Shown one piece after another: positions 22,201 through 34,453 of a DNA stretch of 64,000 nucleotides. Location of the stretch: assembly GCA_013399015.1 (NCBI GenBank), contig VWZX01006532.1:158489-222488 (forward strand). The letters are read 5' to 3'. Each line of letters starts with the position of its first letter. Position 1 is the stretch's first letter. The notes below the pieces were generated by a model. The model made no database searches. It saw only the letters and a list, made by a program, of their open reading frames with translations, and was not told the origin of the DNA. This stretch comes from Galbula dea. Its lineage: Eukaryota > Chordata > Aves > Piciformes > Galbulidae. The position numbers and the translations under genes are program-made.

Positions 22201-25200
22201 TGCAAATTTGAAGAAGCATTGGAAGAGACTATCCAGGTGGCCCTGCATGCTGGAAAAATAGGAATTTCCACAGACCTGGTTGTATTCAGGTACCAGGGTG
22301 AAGTGCCTTAGACTCAGCATTTTACAATCTTGAACAGCAAGATGATGAGCAAAGTACAGAGCTGCAAGAGCTTTTGCAAATAGATACAACCTAAGAAAAG
22401 ATTATAAATTAACCCTACAGAATCTTGGTAATGGTCCTGATAACTAGAGGAAGGTTTTCATTATCATGTCTAATTGTTCATTTGACATCTGCATCTCAGC
22501 CCACTGAGAATAAATTCTGAATTTATGGGAAAAAAGTGTATTGAAAAATGCTACAGACCCCCAAAAGAGCCCAACCAAGACTCTGTGAAAACAGTGGCCT
22601 CTGGTAAGGTTTTTTTACTCTCAGAAATATTTCCATCATTTGTAGATTTACTGTGTACCCCTTACTGCAAGAAGGGGGACAAAAAAGTGAATTTATAACC
22701 TCAACCACCTAATAATTTTGGTAACAAAGAGACTGACCTTCAAAAACATGGATCTCATGGCAAGTTCTAACCATCTTTCAGCAATAAGAAAGGTTAAGGC
22801 ATTAGGGCTGGCACAAAGTTATTTGTATTTAAATTGATTTAGGATTTTGGGGGTGGTTTTTGGTTTTAGGGGTTTTTTTCAGTCATTCTTCTAGACTGAT
22901 GTGTTAGTACATAGACATGAATACATATTGAAACTGAAGAAGAGAAGTTTGGTTTAGAGGAATCAGAGAGCCTACAGGGGTGGCTACTGAAGAAGTATCT
23001 CATAGTGATCAGTGCCCAGTGACCTTGGACTTCAGAGCAAAAGCCTGACAAGATGAGCAGGCACCAGGTGAACTCATACATTAAAGATGTCCCAAAACAA
23101 CAATCATCTATTTAGATGTTTCTGGTTGTGGGGTTATGCCCCAGGATGCTCCTTAGACACAACCATCAAATGCTCAAAACCTGGGATTTTATCCCTGAAC
23201 CCCAGCCCAACCCATCTGTCCTCTACCTTGCCTGTTACCAGGTCACACTCTCTCATTCCCAAAGTAACTGGATTTGATAGAGGCTAGAAGATAAGGAGGA
23301 TTTTCATGTTTTTCTGTTTCAGATCAGTAGTGTTTCTTTATTTCCTATTAAAACAGCCAGTGTTAGTCCTGTAACAAAGAAATCTGAGAATGATCATGAA
23401 AACTCCAAATACAGACTACTCCCCATAGAAAACCAAACTGGGCAGCAGGCTGGCAAACCTGCACTCACCACACATACCTGAAATGCCAATATTTTTTAGT
23501 GCAGTTCTTCACAAACTGAAGTTCAAGCTCAAACATGAACCTCCTTGAGCACCTTTATTTAATTAGAAAAGTATTAATCCCTGGCTTTGCAGGGAGGAAA
23601 CATGTTGCATAATTAGCAAGTAGTGAAGTCAGCAGACAATCTCTCCCTGGCTTCAGCAGGTACTGTACTGAGCACTTGCTCATGTACACAGCAACTCAGG
23701 GGCAGACACCTGGAGTAAAACCCAAAGAGATCTTGACTCTGCTTCAGAAAATTCAGGCAAACTTCTTCCAGAGGTAAATCTCAGGCCTTTTCCTGTAAGT
23801 CCCTCTGGAATGTTACTCCAGAAAAGTGAAAGGAGGTGTCACATTCAGGTCTCTATACTACAGAAAGGACTTTTTTCAGAGCTCAGGAATTCATTAATTC
23901 TTTGGAAAGTGCCAGGGATATCTATGCAGATTACTGCATGGCTTACCATCTACCAGTTCCTTTCATTTCCATGCCACAGGAGTAGCTTACAGGGGTTTAT
24001 GGTCAAAGTCAGATATTCCAGCCTGTCTGAGCACTTTCTCATGTAGAAGCAGCTGGCTTTTAAATTCAAATAAAATAGAAGGGAATGGAGCAGAGGGTAA
24101 GGAGCTTATCTATGTAAAACAAGCATAAGTGTGTGACTATATGGAAGGGAGAGACAGACACTGTAGTGCATTTGGAAAAATCCTTGACATAAACAAGAGT
24201 ATTAGCAGGACATGTTTGTTCTTGACCTGAACATTGTAATGCTTCCAAGCAGGGAACAAGCTTTCATTAAAAACAGGCATTAATTCTAAATCTTCAGGGT
24301 TGAACTTCAACTGATTTGGAATTCAGATAAGCCTTAAAGCATTTACATATTTTAGGATTATCTAAAGTTTTCCATAACTGGGGGTCTCATGCTTCTTGGC
24401 TTCCACAAGGCTGAGGTTAATGTGCATACCAAGGACTTTGCCTCTCTCTCTCCTCTGGTCCCCTAATGCCTCCAGCATCACCTCTTCTTTTGGGGTTTTG
24501 TGTGTCCTGGTCCCCAGATAGTTTTATGCTACCTCTCTGTTACCTATATAACTCTACTGCTCTTCCACACCAGAGATTCACAGTATCTCTTCCAGAGAGT
24601 TTTTCAGTGACTCCATTAACTCTTTTCTTGCAGGAGAGTTTTTATGCTACTCTTCTCCAGTCTGTGCTGCACCACTTCCTCTGTGGCAGGTATTGTGCTA
24701 GCAGTCTCTGGGACCTTCCCTGTTCTCTGCTCCTTATGGCAACTTCCCTACTCCTTCAGAAGGCTTGGAGTTTCCCAGCCACTCTCATTCCTCAATCCTC
24801 AGCCTCTTTTAATTTCACTTTCACTTTTTTTTTTTCAAATCTGGGATAAGTTACTGAGTTTATAAACTTCAGACTCCCATTGCACTCAAGGGGTTCAACA
24901 ACCACAGACAACAATCAGCACTTGTTGGATGCTCAGCAATTCCCATCTCTTTTCTTCTTCTTCTCTCTCTCTCACAATCACTTGTTTTGATTCTTCCCCA
25001 AGGCAGTAAAATTCAATTCACTGAGGTTAGCACATTCTTCTAAAACAGCTGGATGTAAATATAAGAAACTCAACCAGTACCAAGCAAACATCATCAAGAT
25101 GATGGTGGTTCTAGAACCACCATGTGCCTCTTCATTTAAAAAACAGCCAAGTAGGAGCCTCTTCCTTCTCTTTGGTTTCATCTTTTCTTCTGACTCCAAA

Positions 25201-27274
25201 CAGATGCCTTTTTCTTTCAGTCAACACTCTACTCATCATTCTTCTCAGCCAGCTAGCCCAAATTCCTGAGCCCTCACCTACATTTCACAGAAAGCAATAG
25301 TATATTGTGCTAACAGTTTGAGGCTGACAATAGAAGGAGGAAGGTCTACCTAACATTGGTTTCACTAAGATATAGTAACTTAAAGTTAGGCTCACATGGG
25401 ATTTTAACAGAATTCTATGTAAATTCCAGATGCTCCATGATGGCCTTCAGACCAGAGAAATCCTTGTCTACTGGTGTCTTAGAACTTACAGCTATAATCT
25501 AGCTATGAAGATTCACAAACACATGAAGTCTGATTTCCCCTCAGAATAGTGCCCCTGATAACAGTCAAAGGATCCCTATCTAGGCTCTATATGGGATAAG
25601 GAAAGTTGACAAAAAACAGTAAATGAAGGAAAAGAAAAATAAATCATGTTTGTGGTTAGAATTCTCCATGCTCCTCATCCACTCTGAAATCCAGCTGCCA
25701 AAAGGTCAGGGTTAGAAAAGAGGAAAGTAAAATAGGCAGATATGGGCAGCTGAAATGTACTATCCCTGTAGACCTGGTTGTTCAGAAACAGCTACCTTGC
25801 TGGAAAATCTAGGAAAAAATACTATACTTTTGAAGTTCTCTCCTAGGAGAGCATTTTCAGGTGCAGCCAATTGCCAATATCATTAGCTCCTTGGCATTAC
25901 TTCCTTGCAGAACAGCTGATAGCTAATGCCAGGAGACTCTACTTGCACTAGAGTGCAGAGGATTTCTCTTCCTGACAAAGCTTTACTGTGTCAGAGAAAC
26001 ATTTACAAACAATGAGAGCAAAATAATGAGGCAAACTTCCAATGCAGAGATCTCAGAGCACTATTTATGACTCCAAGTCTGAATAATGCCACAAGCATGG
26101 CTGTAACATGATTTGTTACCGCTGAGCACCTTGCATTGACTTTTAGGTGCCTGCAAAAAGAGCACAGAATGCTACCTACCTATTAGCCTGCTTTGCTGCA
26201 AGTACAAAGGGCACTTTGATCTATGTTCAGGAGGTTACTGTATCACAGATTTGTTTTAAAAACCAACTTTGCCTAAATAGAAAACCTGCACAAAGCAGTC
26301 TGAAAGCATGAAATCCATTGCAAAATCCCATCCCTGACTTCTCTCTAGGACCTTCATCATAACCCAATTCAAGTTAAGAGGCACAACTGCTTTTTGTTAG
26401 AGTACTGTGAAATCAGTAAAAACTAAGCACACTGGCTCCTGCAGACTCAGGGGTTTTTAGGACCTGGGAAGAAGGAAATTCCAAAGAGAGCTTTTCTTCC
26501 TCTCTCAACTAGCATAGGCTACGCTATGGACAACTTTTCTGTGATGCAGTTGGAGAAACCCATCTATACCATGATAACTCTCCCAACTGAGATCTTCTCC
26601 CTTCCAACTTATGCTGGGGCTGAACTCACCCCTGAAAAACCTCTTCCCTATGCATACATTTCAGAGCATAACAATAACACATCAGCTACCACAGGACTTC
26701 AGCAACAAGAACATTAGCTAGATGTTAACTTAAGCTACCTGTCTGTGCAAGCTGCTTTAGCAAGAGAGGATTCATTTCATTTTCCTTAGGCATTTATTTT
26801 CCCAGAGGGTTCCTTTCAGTTTCTTTATACATTTATTTTCCCAAGGGAAGAGATCTCTCCAGGTCTCTTCTTAGTGACCAAGAGCAAACCTCAATGCCTA
26901 CCTGGCAAGATGAATCCTTAGGAAGTTCTGGTGAGAGACAGCATGTTGTTAGGTCCTACCCAAATTAGCTTTCAAAAGAAACATTGCTCCTTTTAAAGAA
27001 GCAAGGGATCTGCTTGGGAACCTGTCTGCCATCATGGGCCATTAGCACTGCAGAAACTCCATCACCCATGCTAAACCTGCATTGAACCTGTCTTCAGAAA
27101 GCATTGAACCCATTGAGAAGAAATAGGGAGCAAGAGCAGAGAAAGCATCAGGTGTTATCCTGCACAACCATAGGGCAAGGTAAAGAAGACCTCCTAGAAC
27201 TGGTTGGATTTCTGGACAAACAAAGGTCATTTACATTATTCTGTGGAGGGCTTTCTATGACTCTAATCTCCCCA

Positions 27275-27480
27275 GGCAAGGGTCATGTTTGTGTCCGTTA
27301 CTTATTTTCTTTGCCCTAGCGATCCTGCAGTCCTTCCATTGACGGCGATGGCAGAGCTATTCATGGGCTGACTCTAGGATTGGCCAGTTCACTAAGCAAA
27401 TAATCAGAATCAGCAGATTTGGAGTCATATGGGCACCCAATAAGCAGCCTGTTTTTGTTGTAGGATTGGGTATAAAATCC
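27275..27480 (+). promoter_or_regulatory. TTR: TTR copy 1 proximal promoter
   Basis: A TATA box (TATAAAA, 27471-27477) sits 58-64 bases before the ATG. At 27391-27425 is a block (CTAAGCAAATAATCAGAATC, then AGCAGATTTGGAGTCA) that closely follows the mammalian TTR proximal enhancer, where HNF3/FOXA binds and HNF1, HNF4 and C/EBP sites cluster. TATTTGCTTAG on the reverse strand fits a FOXA site. This predicts liver and possibly choroid plexus expression. Assignment of individual factors is inference. Confidence 0.8.
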
Positions 27481-27534
27481 CAAATCCTCTCAGCTCCTAG
27501 CTGCTGGCCACAAGGCTCACTACCAGCAAACAGA

Positions 27535-27603
27535 ATGGCCTCACACTCTCTGCTCTTTGTTTTCCTAGCTGCACTGGTGTTTTCCTCTGAAGCTGCACCA
27601 CTG
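27535..27603 (+). CDS. TTR: TTR copy 1 exon 1 (signal peptide)
   Basis: 23 codons: signal peptide plus the first three mature residues APL. It ends CTG|GTGAGT in phase 0. The ATG is the first after the predicted cap site (about 27500). Confidence 0.96.
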
Positions 27604-30600
27604 GTGAGTCTCATTTTATTCAAACTCAGTTATTGCAAGAATGATCATCTAGATTTTCTAGATGACTAGCATCATCTTCATCCATGAAGTTCTGTAACCA
27701 TTAGGCATTGCTGGAGTGTTATTTTGCTACAGCTTGTAATTAGCTTCTCCAGAATTCTTAAAGCTATTTTTTTCCCACTTACCCATCTACTTTAGGGTGT
27801 TATGAAAAGGTCAGAGATCCAGGAGGTGTGACCTTTTGTTTCTGTTTCTGTCAGTTCATGACTCATATCTTCTTTATAGAGGTAGTTTTACCTTCTTCAC
27901 TAAACAATTGCTTCTCTAAAGCAATGGAAAAACATTTCTGAAGTCTGACTAAGGATTCTGTATAGTATAATGAAGTTTAAGAAACAAACAGTCTTTCAGG
28001 CTTAGGGATACCATAGGTATTTCTGGTTGGTTTCCTAGCCCAACATACTCTTCCTGCTCTTACAATAATTCACTATTTTCATACTAAAGACTTCATTAAA
28101 AAAGTATACCTTATAAATACTTTCTTCCAGAGCCATATGCAACTCTAAATATTTATCAAGCAATCAGTTTGTGTGTAAGAAAGTGATCAGTATAAAACTC
28201 TAAGATACTCTGCCTTTAGAAACAGATGCTTGCTAGCTAGCTTTGAATACCATTTGGCAAAAAATCTTGCTTTTAAGCCAAAATTAGTTCTGCAATAAGA
28301 ATCTTTCCCTTGAAAGAAGGATTTTTTTGCAGGGCTAGTGAACAGCTCCTATCCAACCTCTCCTGCTTTCCCCAAGGTCTCCCATGGTGCTGTTGACTCC
28401 AAATGCCCTCTCATGGTGAAAGTGCTGGATGCAGTCAGAGGAAGTCCAGCAGCTAACGTAGCTGTCAAAGTCTTTAAAAAGGCTGCAGATGGGAGCTGGG
28501 AGGACTTTGCTACTGGGTAAGTTCTCTGGTCTTACAGAACCATTTTCAAGGTGCCTCAATTGAGAAATAAAGGGAATGGAGCTCTGATTAGGAAGAGCAA
28601 AAACTAATAACACTCTCCTTGTTAATAGCACATGAATTCTGGTCTAAAATCCAGCAGATTCAAGTGGAAATTATCCATGACTGAAATACATGCTAACTGA
28701 AAAAATGCGTTGAGATGCTTCTCTTAACTTTGCAGAGGGAGTAGGATTAATAATCCAATTTTTTCCTAGCTTCAGTACTATCTTCCCTTCCTATAAAAAG
28801 AAAAAAAATACTGAGAGCCTATTTACCAGAATTTTGTAGCTAATCCAGACTAACCTGCTGTCTTCAGATGTAGCTAATTCAGACTAACCTACTGTCTTCA
28901 GATGCAACAGATACAGAGCCGTACCAGCAGCAGCCATTTTCAAAATCCTCTCTCTAAAATGTGCCTGTACACATAGAAATAATAAGCACATTAGTTGTCT
29001 TCTGTGTAAAGAATGTGCTGGATGGAAGAAATTCTTTGACCAGAAAGTTTTTAAAAGTCCCTTTTTAACAGAGAAAAGAACAATCTCAGCACTTGTTTGT
29101 GGTCATTCCCACAGATCTGCATGGCTTTTGCTATAATGACAGCTTAATAACTACAAAGCATCCTCAGAACACCACTGAGGGACAGGCAGCACTGCTATTA
29201 TCCTCTGTCTGTGGGAAAAGGATGGGTAACAGAGGAATAGAGTTTGCTAAAATTCAAGTAGATGAGGTATTCAGGCAGTTAGGTTTCATTGTAACAACTC
29301 ATTGAATCAGATTTTTAAAGAAGCCAAGAGAAATAAATCTCAAGCACAGAATGACAAGGACAAGCAAGAGCAGAAGCCACCAGACCATCCAGCTGTCTTT
29401 CACTAGGGTTTTTATAGCATCATTTACATAAATGCTGCAGGGAAAACAAAAGCAAACCCAACTGAAAACAACCACACCAAACACTGAAAAAAACCCACCC
29501 CAAATCCAAAGAGGAGAAGACTACAAGGGGAAAGATACCTTTCTCTCCCATCTGAAGGGTTTCTTTTTATAAAACTCAAACCAAAATACAGTTTTCCCCT
29601 GTTCAAAAGAAACAGGAAAAGTTAGGAGACTGAAGGAGAAACAAACACCTCCACTCTCAAATGCTGAGTGTTGCTCTAGGAGCAGATGACTCTCAGAATG
29701 GATTTATATACTTCAACAGAGAGAAGAAAAGCAGAAACAAAGATATTGTCTTGTCCCTAGTGAGCATTTCTGCCAGTACTGAGAAACTCAGATTATTTCA
29801 AATGTTTCATCAAGTGCTTTTGAACATGCAATACAAAACACAGTTTGCAGAGGAATAAGATAAATGCAGGATCAGTGTGAAGTGCTCTCACCTCGGGGCA
29901 TAGCAGTGTTTCCTTGTTCACTTGGGAGATAAATCCAGCAGGTCTGCTTCACCAGGCCCTGCTGACACTTTAGGTCAGTAAAGCCCTGAGAAAACCAACT
30001 CATTTCTTCTTAAATATAATTTGAGAAGATTAACTCTTGACAAGTGAGAAGCATTTTGCTGGAGGAAAGCAAGGGAAGAACATTAAACCACAATTTTTAT
30101 CGCAGGCAAAGATTTTGACCTTTTCCCTTGACTTGCACCTTAACCAAGGCTGCTTTCAGCAATGCCATTGCCTTCAGCTGAGGACATTGGTTTGAACTGG
30201 GTTTTCATACATGATTGCCTTTATTTTTAATTTTATTTTGGGAAAAGCAGAGTTTCTGTGTGTTAAACCAGATGAAACTCTGAATCCAATCCAGGAACAC
30301 AATCTGTAACTACTCCTCTCAGGCTAAGGATATTTTGAGGTTACAGTACCTAACAGGTGCATAGGGAAATATTTGCACAAATACCTATAAAAGGTATTGT
30401 TTTACCTTTTTGTTTTTCCCTTTGCTAACACATTTGAGGGAATTAAGCAAATGCACCTAGCAGCTGGTGAATTTGAAGTATTTAAAAGGCAGAGAGGAAG
30501 TTAGCATAGCCATCAGCTGACTTGGAGAGCCTTATTTCAAAGTTAGTCTAGCCAAATGTAAGCAAGAAGAGAGAAGTTGAGCAGAGATGCACTCTGAGGA

Positions 30601-33600
30601 AGGCTTTAGGGCACAGACACGTGGACAGTAAGTGATTTGGGTTCTAGATGAGCTCCTTCTATGACCACCTTTGACTTTCTCACTCCTTACATGTTTTGGA
30701 AATCTAGGTCTTATCACATAGCTCAAGAGTTGCATTCACCAGACAGTTCTCATGTGACCTAGGTTGTCAATCATTAAAAACATATATAATATTAAAAAAA
30801 AAAGACTGCAGCATATTTGAAGTTGTTTCTCTCACCCTCCTGTTTTAAAAAATCCAAATAATAATAATTCATGTTTCTGAGCTATTTCCTCAGTAGTCTG
30901 CACCTGAGGGCAGAGTTTATCTCAGTGCAGTGTGTGCCACAGGAGGTCATAAACTTTACTGCACAGACACAGCAGATCTAACTAACCTGGTCACCACATA
31001 CAGCTAAGGGCTAGACAGTGAAAAAGAGAATCAGGATCACAGTCTAGGCTGGAACCACAGCAACTTAACCAGCAGTTTGCAGGTTTTTTTGCTGGACAAG
31101 CACAGCTTTTTAAACTTAACTATCCATCTGACAGCAGGTGCTAGCAGTCCCCCTTCTCTTCAGAATAAACAACCATGCTATATTTATTCCCCCACTCAGA
31201 CAAAAATACCAGTGCTGCTCAGAAGGAATCACTTGGAACATTTTGCTTACCAGAGCTGAACACAGGGAATCCTCTGCCTTGTCCTAATCCCATCCAGGCT
31301 CTGGATCACACACTATCCTGCAGGCTGCAATGTAGCAGGAATGCTGAAGGCTTTGCTTCTGAGACCACTTGCACTGAATGGCTACAGTTTTGTAACTAAA
31401 GTGAAGAAAGTGCCATTTACTCCTGGTAGTGGGCAAGAGTCTTCAAGTGAACTCATTTCCAGTTTCCCAACTGTCCCAGGTGGTTAACATCTGCAGTTCT
31501 GGGTTAGCACCATTTAAGCTCCATGCACACTTCTTTCAAACTAAAGCTTATGTTTAGCTGAACAAAGATTTTGAGGCAGATACTGTTTTTCCTTTTAATT
31601 GGTTTGTGTCTAGACTATGCACCTTGAAAGCAGATGAATGTGAATTGCTAACACTTCTGCTAACACTCCTGCAGGACCTCAGCAATTCTGTTTCAAGGAC
31701 ACTCACCAATTAATGCTGCATCCTTTCACCTATTGCCTTTTATTAAGGCAAGTAGGTTAAGGCAGGAAGTATTAATTAAACCAAAAGAAAGCAGGTGCAT
31801 ACCCTTCCCAAATTGCTTGTGAGCCATGTTTCAAAGAGGGCTTGGATTCTCTACAGGTTTGGTCTACCCTGGATACAGCTGATTTTGCTTGGATTAGACC
31901 AGTTAAGACTTTTGTCAAAGTGCTAAATGTGAAATATAAGAAAACCTGAACATGATCCTTGAGCCTTCAGTCCTGTTACTCCTTAATTTAACCAAAAGCT
32001 CTATCATTCTTTTGCCATTCACCATCATTAACCAAAGGTGACAAATAAGATGGAGGAGAAGTCAGTGGCTGGGAAAGAGAAGCTGCAATAACACAACTGT
32101 TTCTGATAAGCAGCATGTCACTGCTTTCTCTCCTCTCTCTTCCTCTTCAAGCTTTGCCTGTTTTCTGCCTAGGCAGCTAGTCCTTCCCATAAGAAGGGGA
32201 TGTTCCACTGGTTCTTCAAGTCAAGGCTTTCTTCATTTTTCTTTCAGCTACATCCTGTGGTTATGAAGTGGTATAGATACCAAAAAATATTTTCAGCAGG
32301 AAAAAAAACCCCAGCCTTTCAAGAAATAAAACAAAAGGAGGGAAAAGAGATAAATGGGGTTGAGGAGCTAAGTAGTGTAAATATTTAAACAGCTATCATA
32401 CAAAGCTTGCTCCTTCCCAAACAAAGAGGGTGCAACGCTAGCTAGATTTCCTTCTTGCTTCTAGACTTCTCTCACCCACAGTGTTTTGTTATGAGCTGAG
32501 TACATAATCTCTCTATGCTGGGAATTCCTATTGCTCATTTACATGGATATCAGGAAAAATCTCTTACCAACAAGAGTTGTTAGGCATTGGCCCAGGCTGC
32601 CCAGGGCAGTGGCGGAGTCACCATCCCTGGAGGGGTTCAAAAATATCTAGATGTGGTCCTCAGGGACGTGGTTTAGTGGCAAAGTGGTGACAGCTTAATG
32701 ATTGGACTTGATGATCTTAAGAGATCTCTTCCAACCTTAATGATTCTGTGAAATGTACACTACATCAGAGGGAATTGTTTCAAATGATTAGAAACCATTC
32801 CATGTAGAATTTGCCTGTGTAGCACCTCTGCTCTTTCACATTCCATATTGACTGTTTCTGTTTAGCATCTAAATGACAGCATAAAATATTCATGTAGCTA
32901 TTCTACCATTACAGGAAAACCACAGAGTATGGGGAGATCCATGGACTCACCACAGAAGAGCAGTTTGTAGAAGGAGCATACAGAGTTGAGTTTGACACCA
33001 GCTCTTACTGGAAAGGACTTGGCCTTTCTCCATTCCATGAATATGCTGATGTAAGTATTTGCAGATAAACCTAATAATCTATAGACTGTGTAGTGGCATC
33101 AGCTGGAAAGAACAAATACAGTCCTTTTATATTGAAGTCCAGAGAAGTGGTTTACTGCCACATACTGTTGGGCAAATAAAGGCACTGTACAGGTGGCTAA
33201 GCCAAAGCAAGCAGCCAACTTCCCTGCAAACAGTGACACAGCTCTTCCAGAGTGGAACTGAATCCATCCAGACCAGCAGAGGCCATTGTCTAAGAAAAAG
33301 CTACATTATTCAAAAGTACAGTGTTCAAAACACAAACATGGGAGAAAAAAAGAAAAGGAAAAAAACCAGGAAATATACAAAAGAGGGGAAAAGAGAGAAA
33401 AGGAGAAAAAAGGGGAAAAAAAAAAAAGAAAGGCAGCTTTTATTGTTGCTGGAGGAATATAGGGATTTAGAAACCCTAATTTTAGAGGAAATAGAAAAAA
33501 AGTTCCTCATGCTTCAGAACATAGATCAAATATTAGGCTAAAGAGAGCCAAAGAAAGTTGGAGCTGACCAGAGGTGATGACACTCTCTGGGGAACTAGGT

Positions 33601-34288
33601 GTCACAAGCTCCAGGAACTGATTTGGAGAGAAGTAAATTTGAATTAACTTAGGACAAGGTCTCTCCTTGTTCTGGCAAGCCTAGCCACACAGTTCCTAAT
33701 GCAAGCACTGAGCCATCACCAGCTGTGCTAACAGCAGGACTGAGACACTGAACTACAGAAAGAGGCTTGGGGCTCCAACTGCCTAACCTTGCTTGGACAC
33801 CTCACACTAGATGTTGTACTTAAGGTCATTAGATGGGGTTTCACCTCTGGTTTTCTTATTGGTCATTTGAGATACCTCCCCTTCACCATCCCATTCCACA
33901 TCCCCAACTAGATTTGTCTGACCCAGGTGCAGGTATCTCCACCTAGCTTCACCACAGTTAGGTGGTTTATTGTGGGCCTCAGTCCAAATCTCTGAAGTTT
34001 CTCAGTCTTCAGCAAGCATCACAAAGTAGGAGGGAGCATTACCCTTCAGAAGGGTACAATCATTGATGGGACAGAACTACAAAGTGTTCTGCAAAGGAAA
34101 TAGAATGTGCTTACTAACTCTCCTCAAGGTTGTTTGGAAGGTTTGGTGTTCATTGTGATGACAAGCTCTCTCTTTTGCAGGTGGTGTTCACTGCTAACGA
34201 TTCCGGTCACCGCCACTACACCATTGCTGCTCTCCTCAGTCCTTTCTCTTATTCAACCACTGCTGTTGTCAGTGAGCCCCAGGAATAA
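27535..34288 (+). CDS. TTR: Transthyretin, copy 1 (complete, 4 exons)
   Basis: Transthyretin is a secreted homotetramer that carries thyroxine/T3 and the RBP4-retinol complex in plasma and cerebrospinal fluid. Exons 27535-27603, 28377-28516, 32915-33050 and 34181-34288 join to a 150-residue precursor, the same length as chicken TTR as I recall it. A 20-residue signal peptide (MASHSLLFVFLAALVFSSEA) precedes the mature start APLVSHGAVDSKCPL. Human-numbered Cys10, Lys15, Leu17, Glu54, Ala108, Ala109, Leu110, Ser117, Thr119 and Val121 are all retained, so hormone binding should be intact. Exon 2 is 140 bp, giving the three extra N-terminal residues typical of birds and reptiles. All splice sites are GT-AG. 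A paralog follows 1.9 kb downstream. Confidence 0.97.
27604..28376 (+). other. TTR: TTR copy 1 intron 1
   Basis: A GT-AG intron ending tttccccaag. A decoy acceptor with a stronger pyrimidine tract (tttttttgcag, AG at 28331-28332) lies 44 bases upstream of the functional one. Using it would bring in an immediate in-frame TAG. Confidence 0.85.
28377..28516 (+). CDS. TTR: TTR copy 1 exon 2
   Basis: 140 bp, from VSHGAVDSKCPLMVKVLDAV to WEDFAT plus two bases of a glycine codon (donor GG|GTAAGT). It encodes strands A to C with Cys10, Lys15 and Leu17. It is 9 bp longer than exon 2 of copy 2 and of eutherian TTR. Confidence 0.96.
28838..28905 (+). repeat. Two-copy 34-bp tandem duplication in TTR copy 1 intron 2
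   Basis: Adjacent copies of a 34-base unit (TAGCTAAT-CAGACTAACC-CTGTCTTCAGATG) with two or so mismatches. No function is apparent. Confidence 0.75.
32541..32752 (+). mobile_element. CR1 LINE 3' tail in TTR copy 1 intron 2
   Basis: CR1 3' end: GGATATCAGGAAAAATCTCTT, GGCCCAGGCTGCCCAGGGCA, AGTCACCATCCCTGGAGGGG, TTGGACTTGATGATCTTAAG and ATGATTCTGTGA. It is on the sense strand, about 160 bp upstream of exon 3. Confidence 0.92.
32915..33050 (+). CDS. TTR: TTR copy 1 exon 3
   Basis: 136 bp, the size of exon 3 in other vertebrates. It encodes (G)KTTEYGEIHGLTTEEQF through SYWKGLGLSPFHEYAD, with Glu54 of the hormone channel and the Leu82-Gly83-Leu84-Ser85 loop used in RBP4 contact. Acceptor tacag, donor GAT|GTAAGT. 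Confidence 0.96.
33051..34180 (+). other. TTR: TTR copy 1 intron 3
   Basis: A 1.13-kb GT-AG intron. It includes a purine-rich, A/G low-complexity stretch near 33339-33430; otherwise nothing is recognised. Confidence 0.85.
34181..34288 (+). CDS. TTR: TTR copy 1 exon 4
   Basis: 108 bp with stop TAA at 34286-34288. It encodes VVFTANDSGHRHYTIAALLS then PFSYSTTAVVSEPQE, strands G and H that form the dimer interface and the hormone channel (Ala108, Ala109, Leu110, Ser117, Thr119). Confidence 0.97.
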   Translation: MVFTANDSGHRHYTIAALLSPFSYSTTAVVSEPQE

Positions 34289-34447
34289 ACATGTACTGGC
34301 ATCACACAAACACCCTCCTCTGCTAGAACTATTGTAGGCTTTTAGGAGGAAGGTTTTTTCCTACTCTTAATGCATAACTTTTTGCTACATTAGTTGTTGG
34401 GGTTTTGTTTTTTTCCATTTTGTAACCTGGCAAACTTCAGCCAAGTC

Positions 34448-34453
34448 AATAAA
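34448..34453 (+). terminator. TTR: TTR copy 1 polyadenylation signal
   Basis: AATAAA 160 bases after the stop codon, giving a short 3' UTR of about 180 bases like that of other TTR mRNAs. Confidence 0.85.

Larger units (their letters stand above)
5850..27270. other. DSG2-TTR intergenic region
   Basis: I find no supported protein-coding gene in these 21 kb. The region contains the CR1 fragments, microsatellite, minisatellite and local repeats listed separately, set in otherwise unremarkable non-coding DNA. Open frames up to about 300 codons occur in GC-richer stretches (8.9-9.8, 13.8-14.6 kb). They show no recognisable domains, no splice context and biased or repeat-derived composition. In mammals the DSG2-TTR gap is also gene-free. 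Confidence 0.7.
28517..32914 (+). other. TTR: TTR copy 1 intron 2
   Basis: A 4.4-kb GT-AG intron. It holds one small tandem duplication and one CR1 tail, listed separately. No exon-like or RNA gene signal was seen in the remainder. Confidence 0.85.

Noticed and set aside
24424..24865. CT-rich stretch with 127-codon open frame
   Set aside because: Pyrimidine-rich low-complexity DNA without coding features or flanking splice sites.
33059..33541. 160-codon open frame after TTR copy 1 exon 3
   Set aside because: It lies in intron 3 and most of it is an A/G-rich low-complexity run translated as Lys/Arg/Glu.
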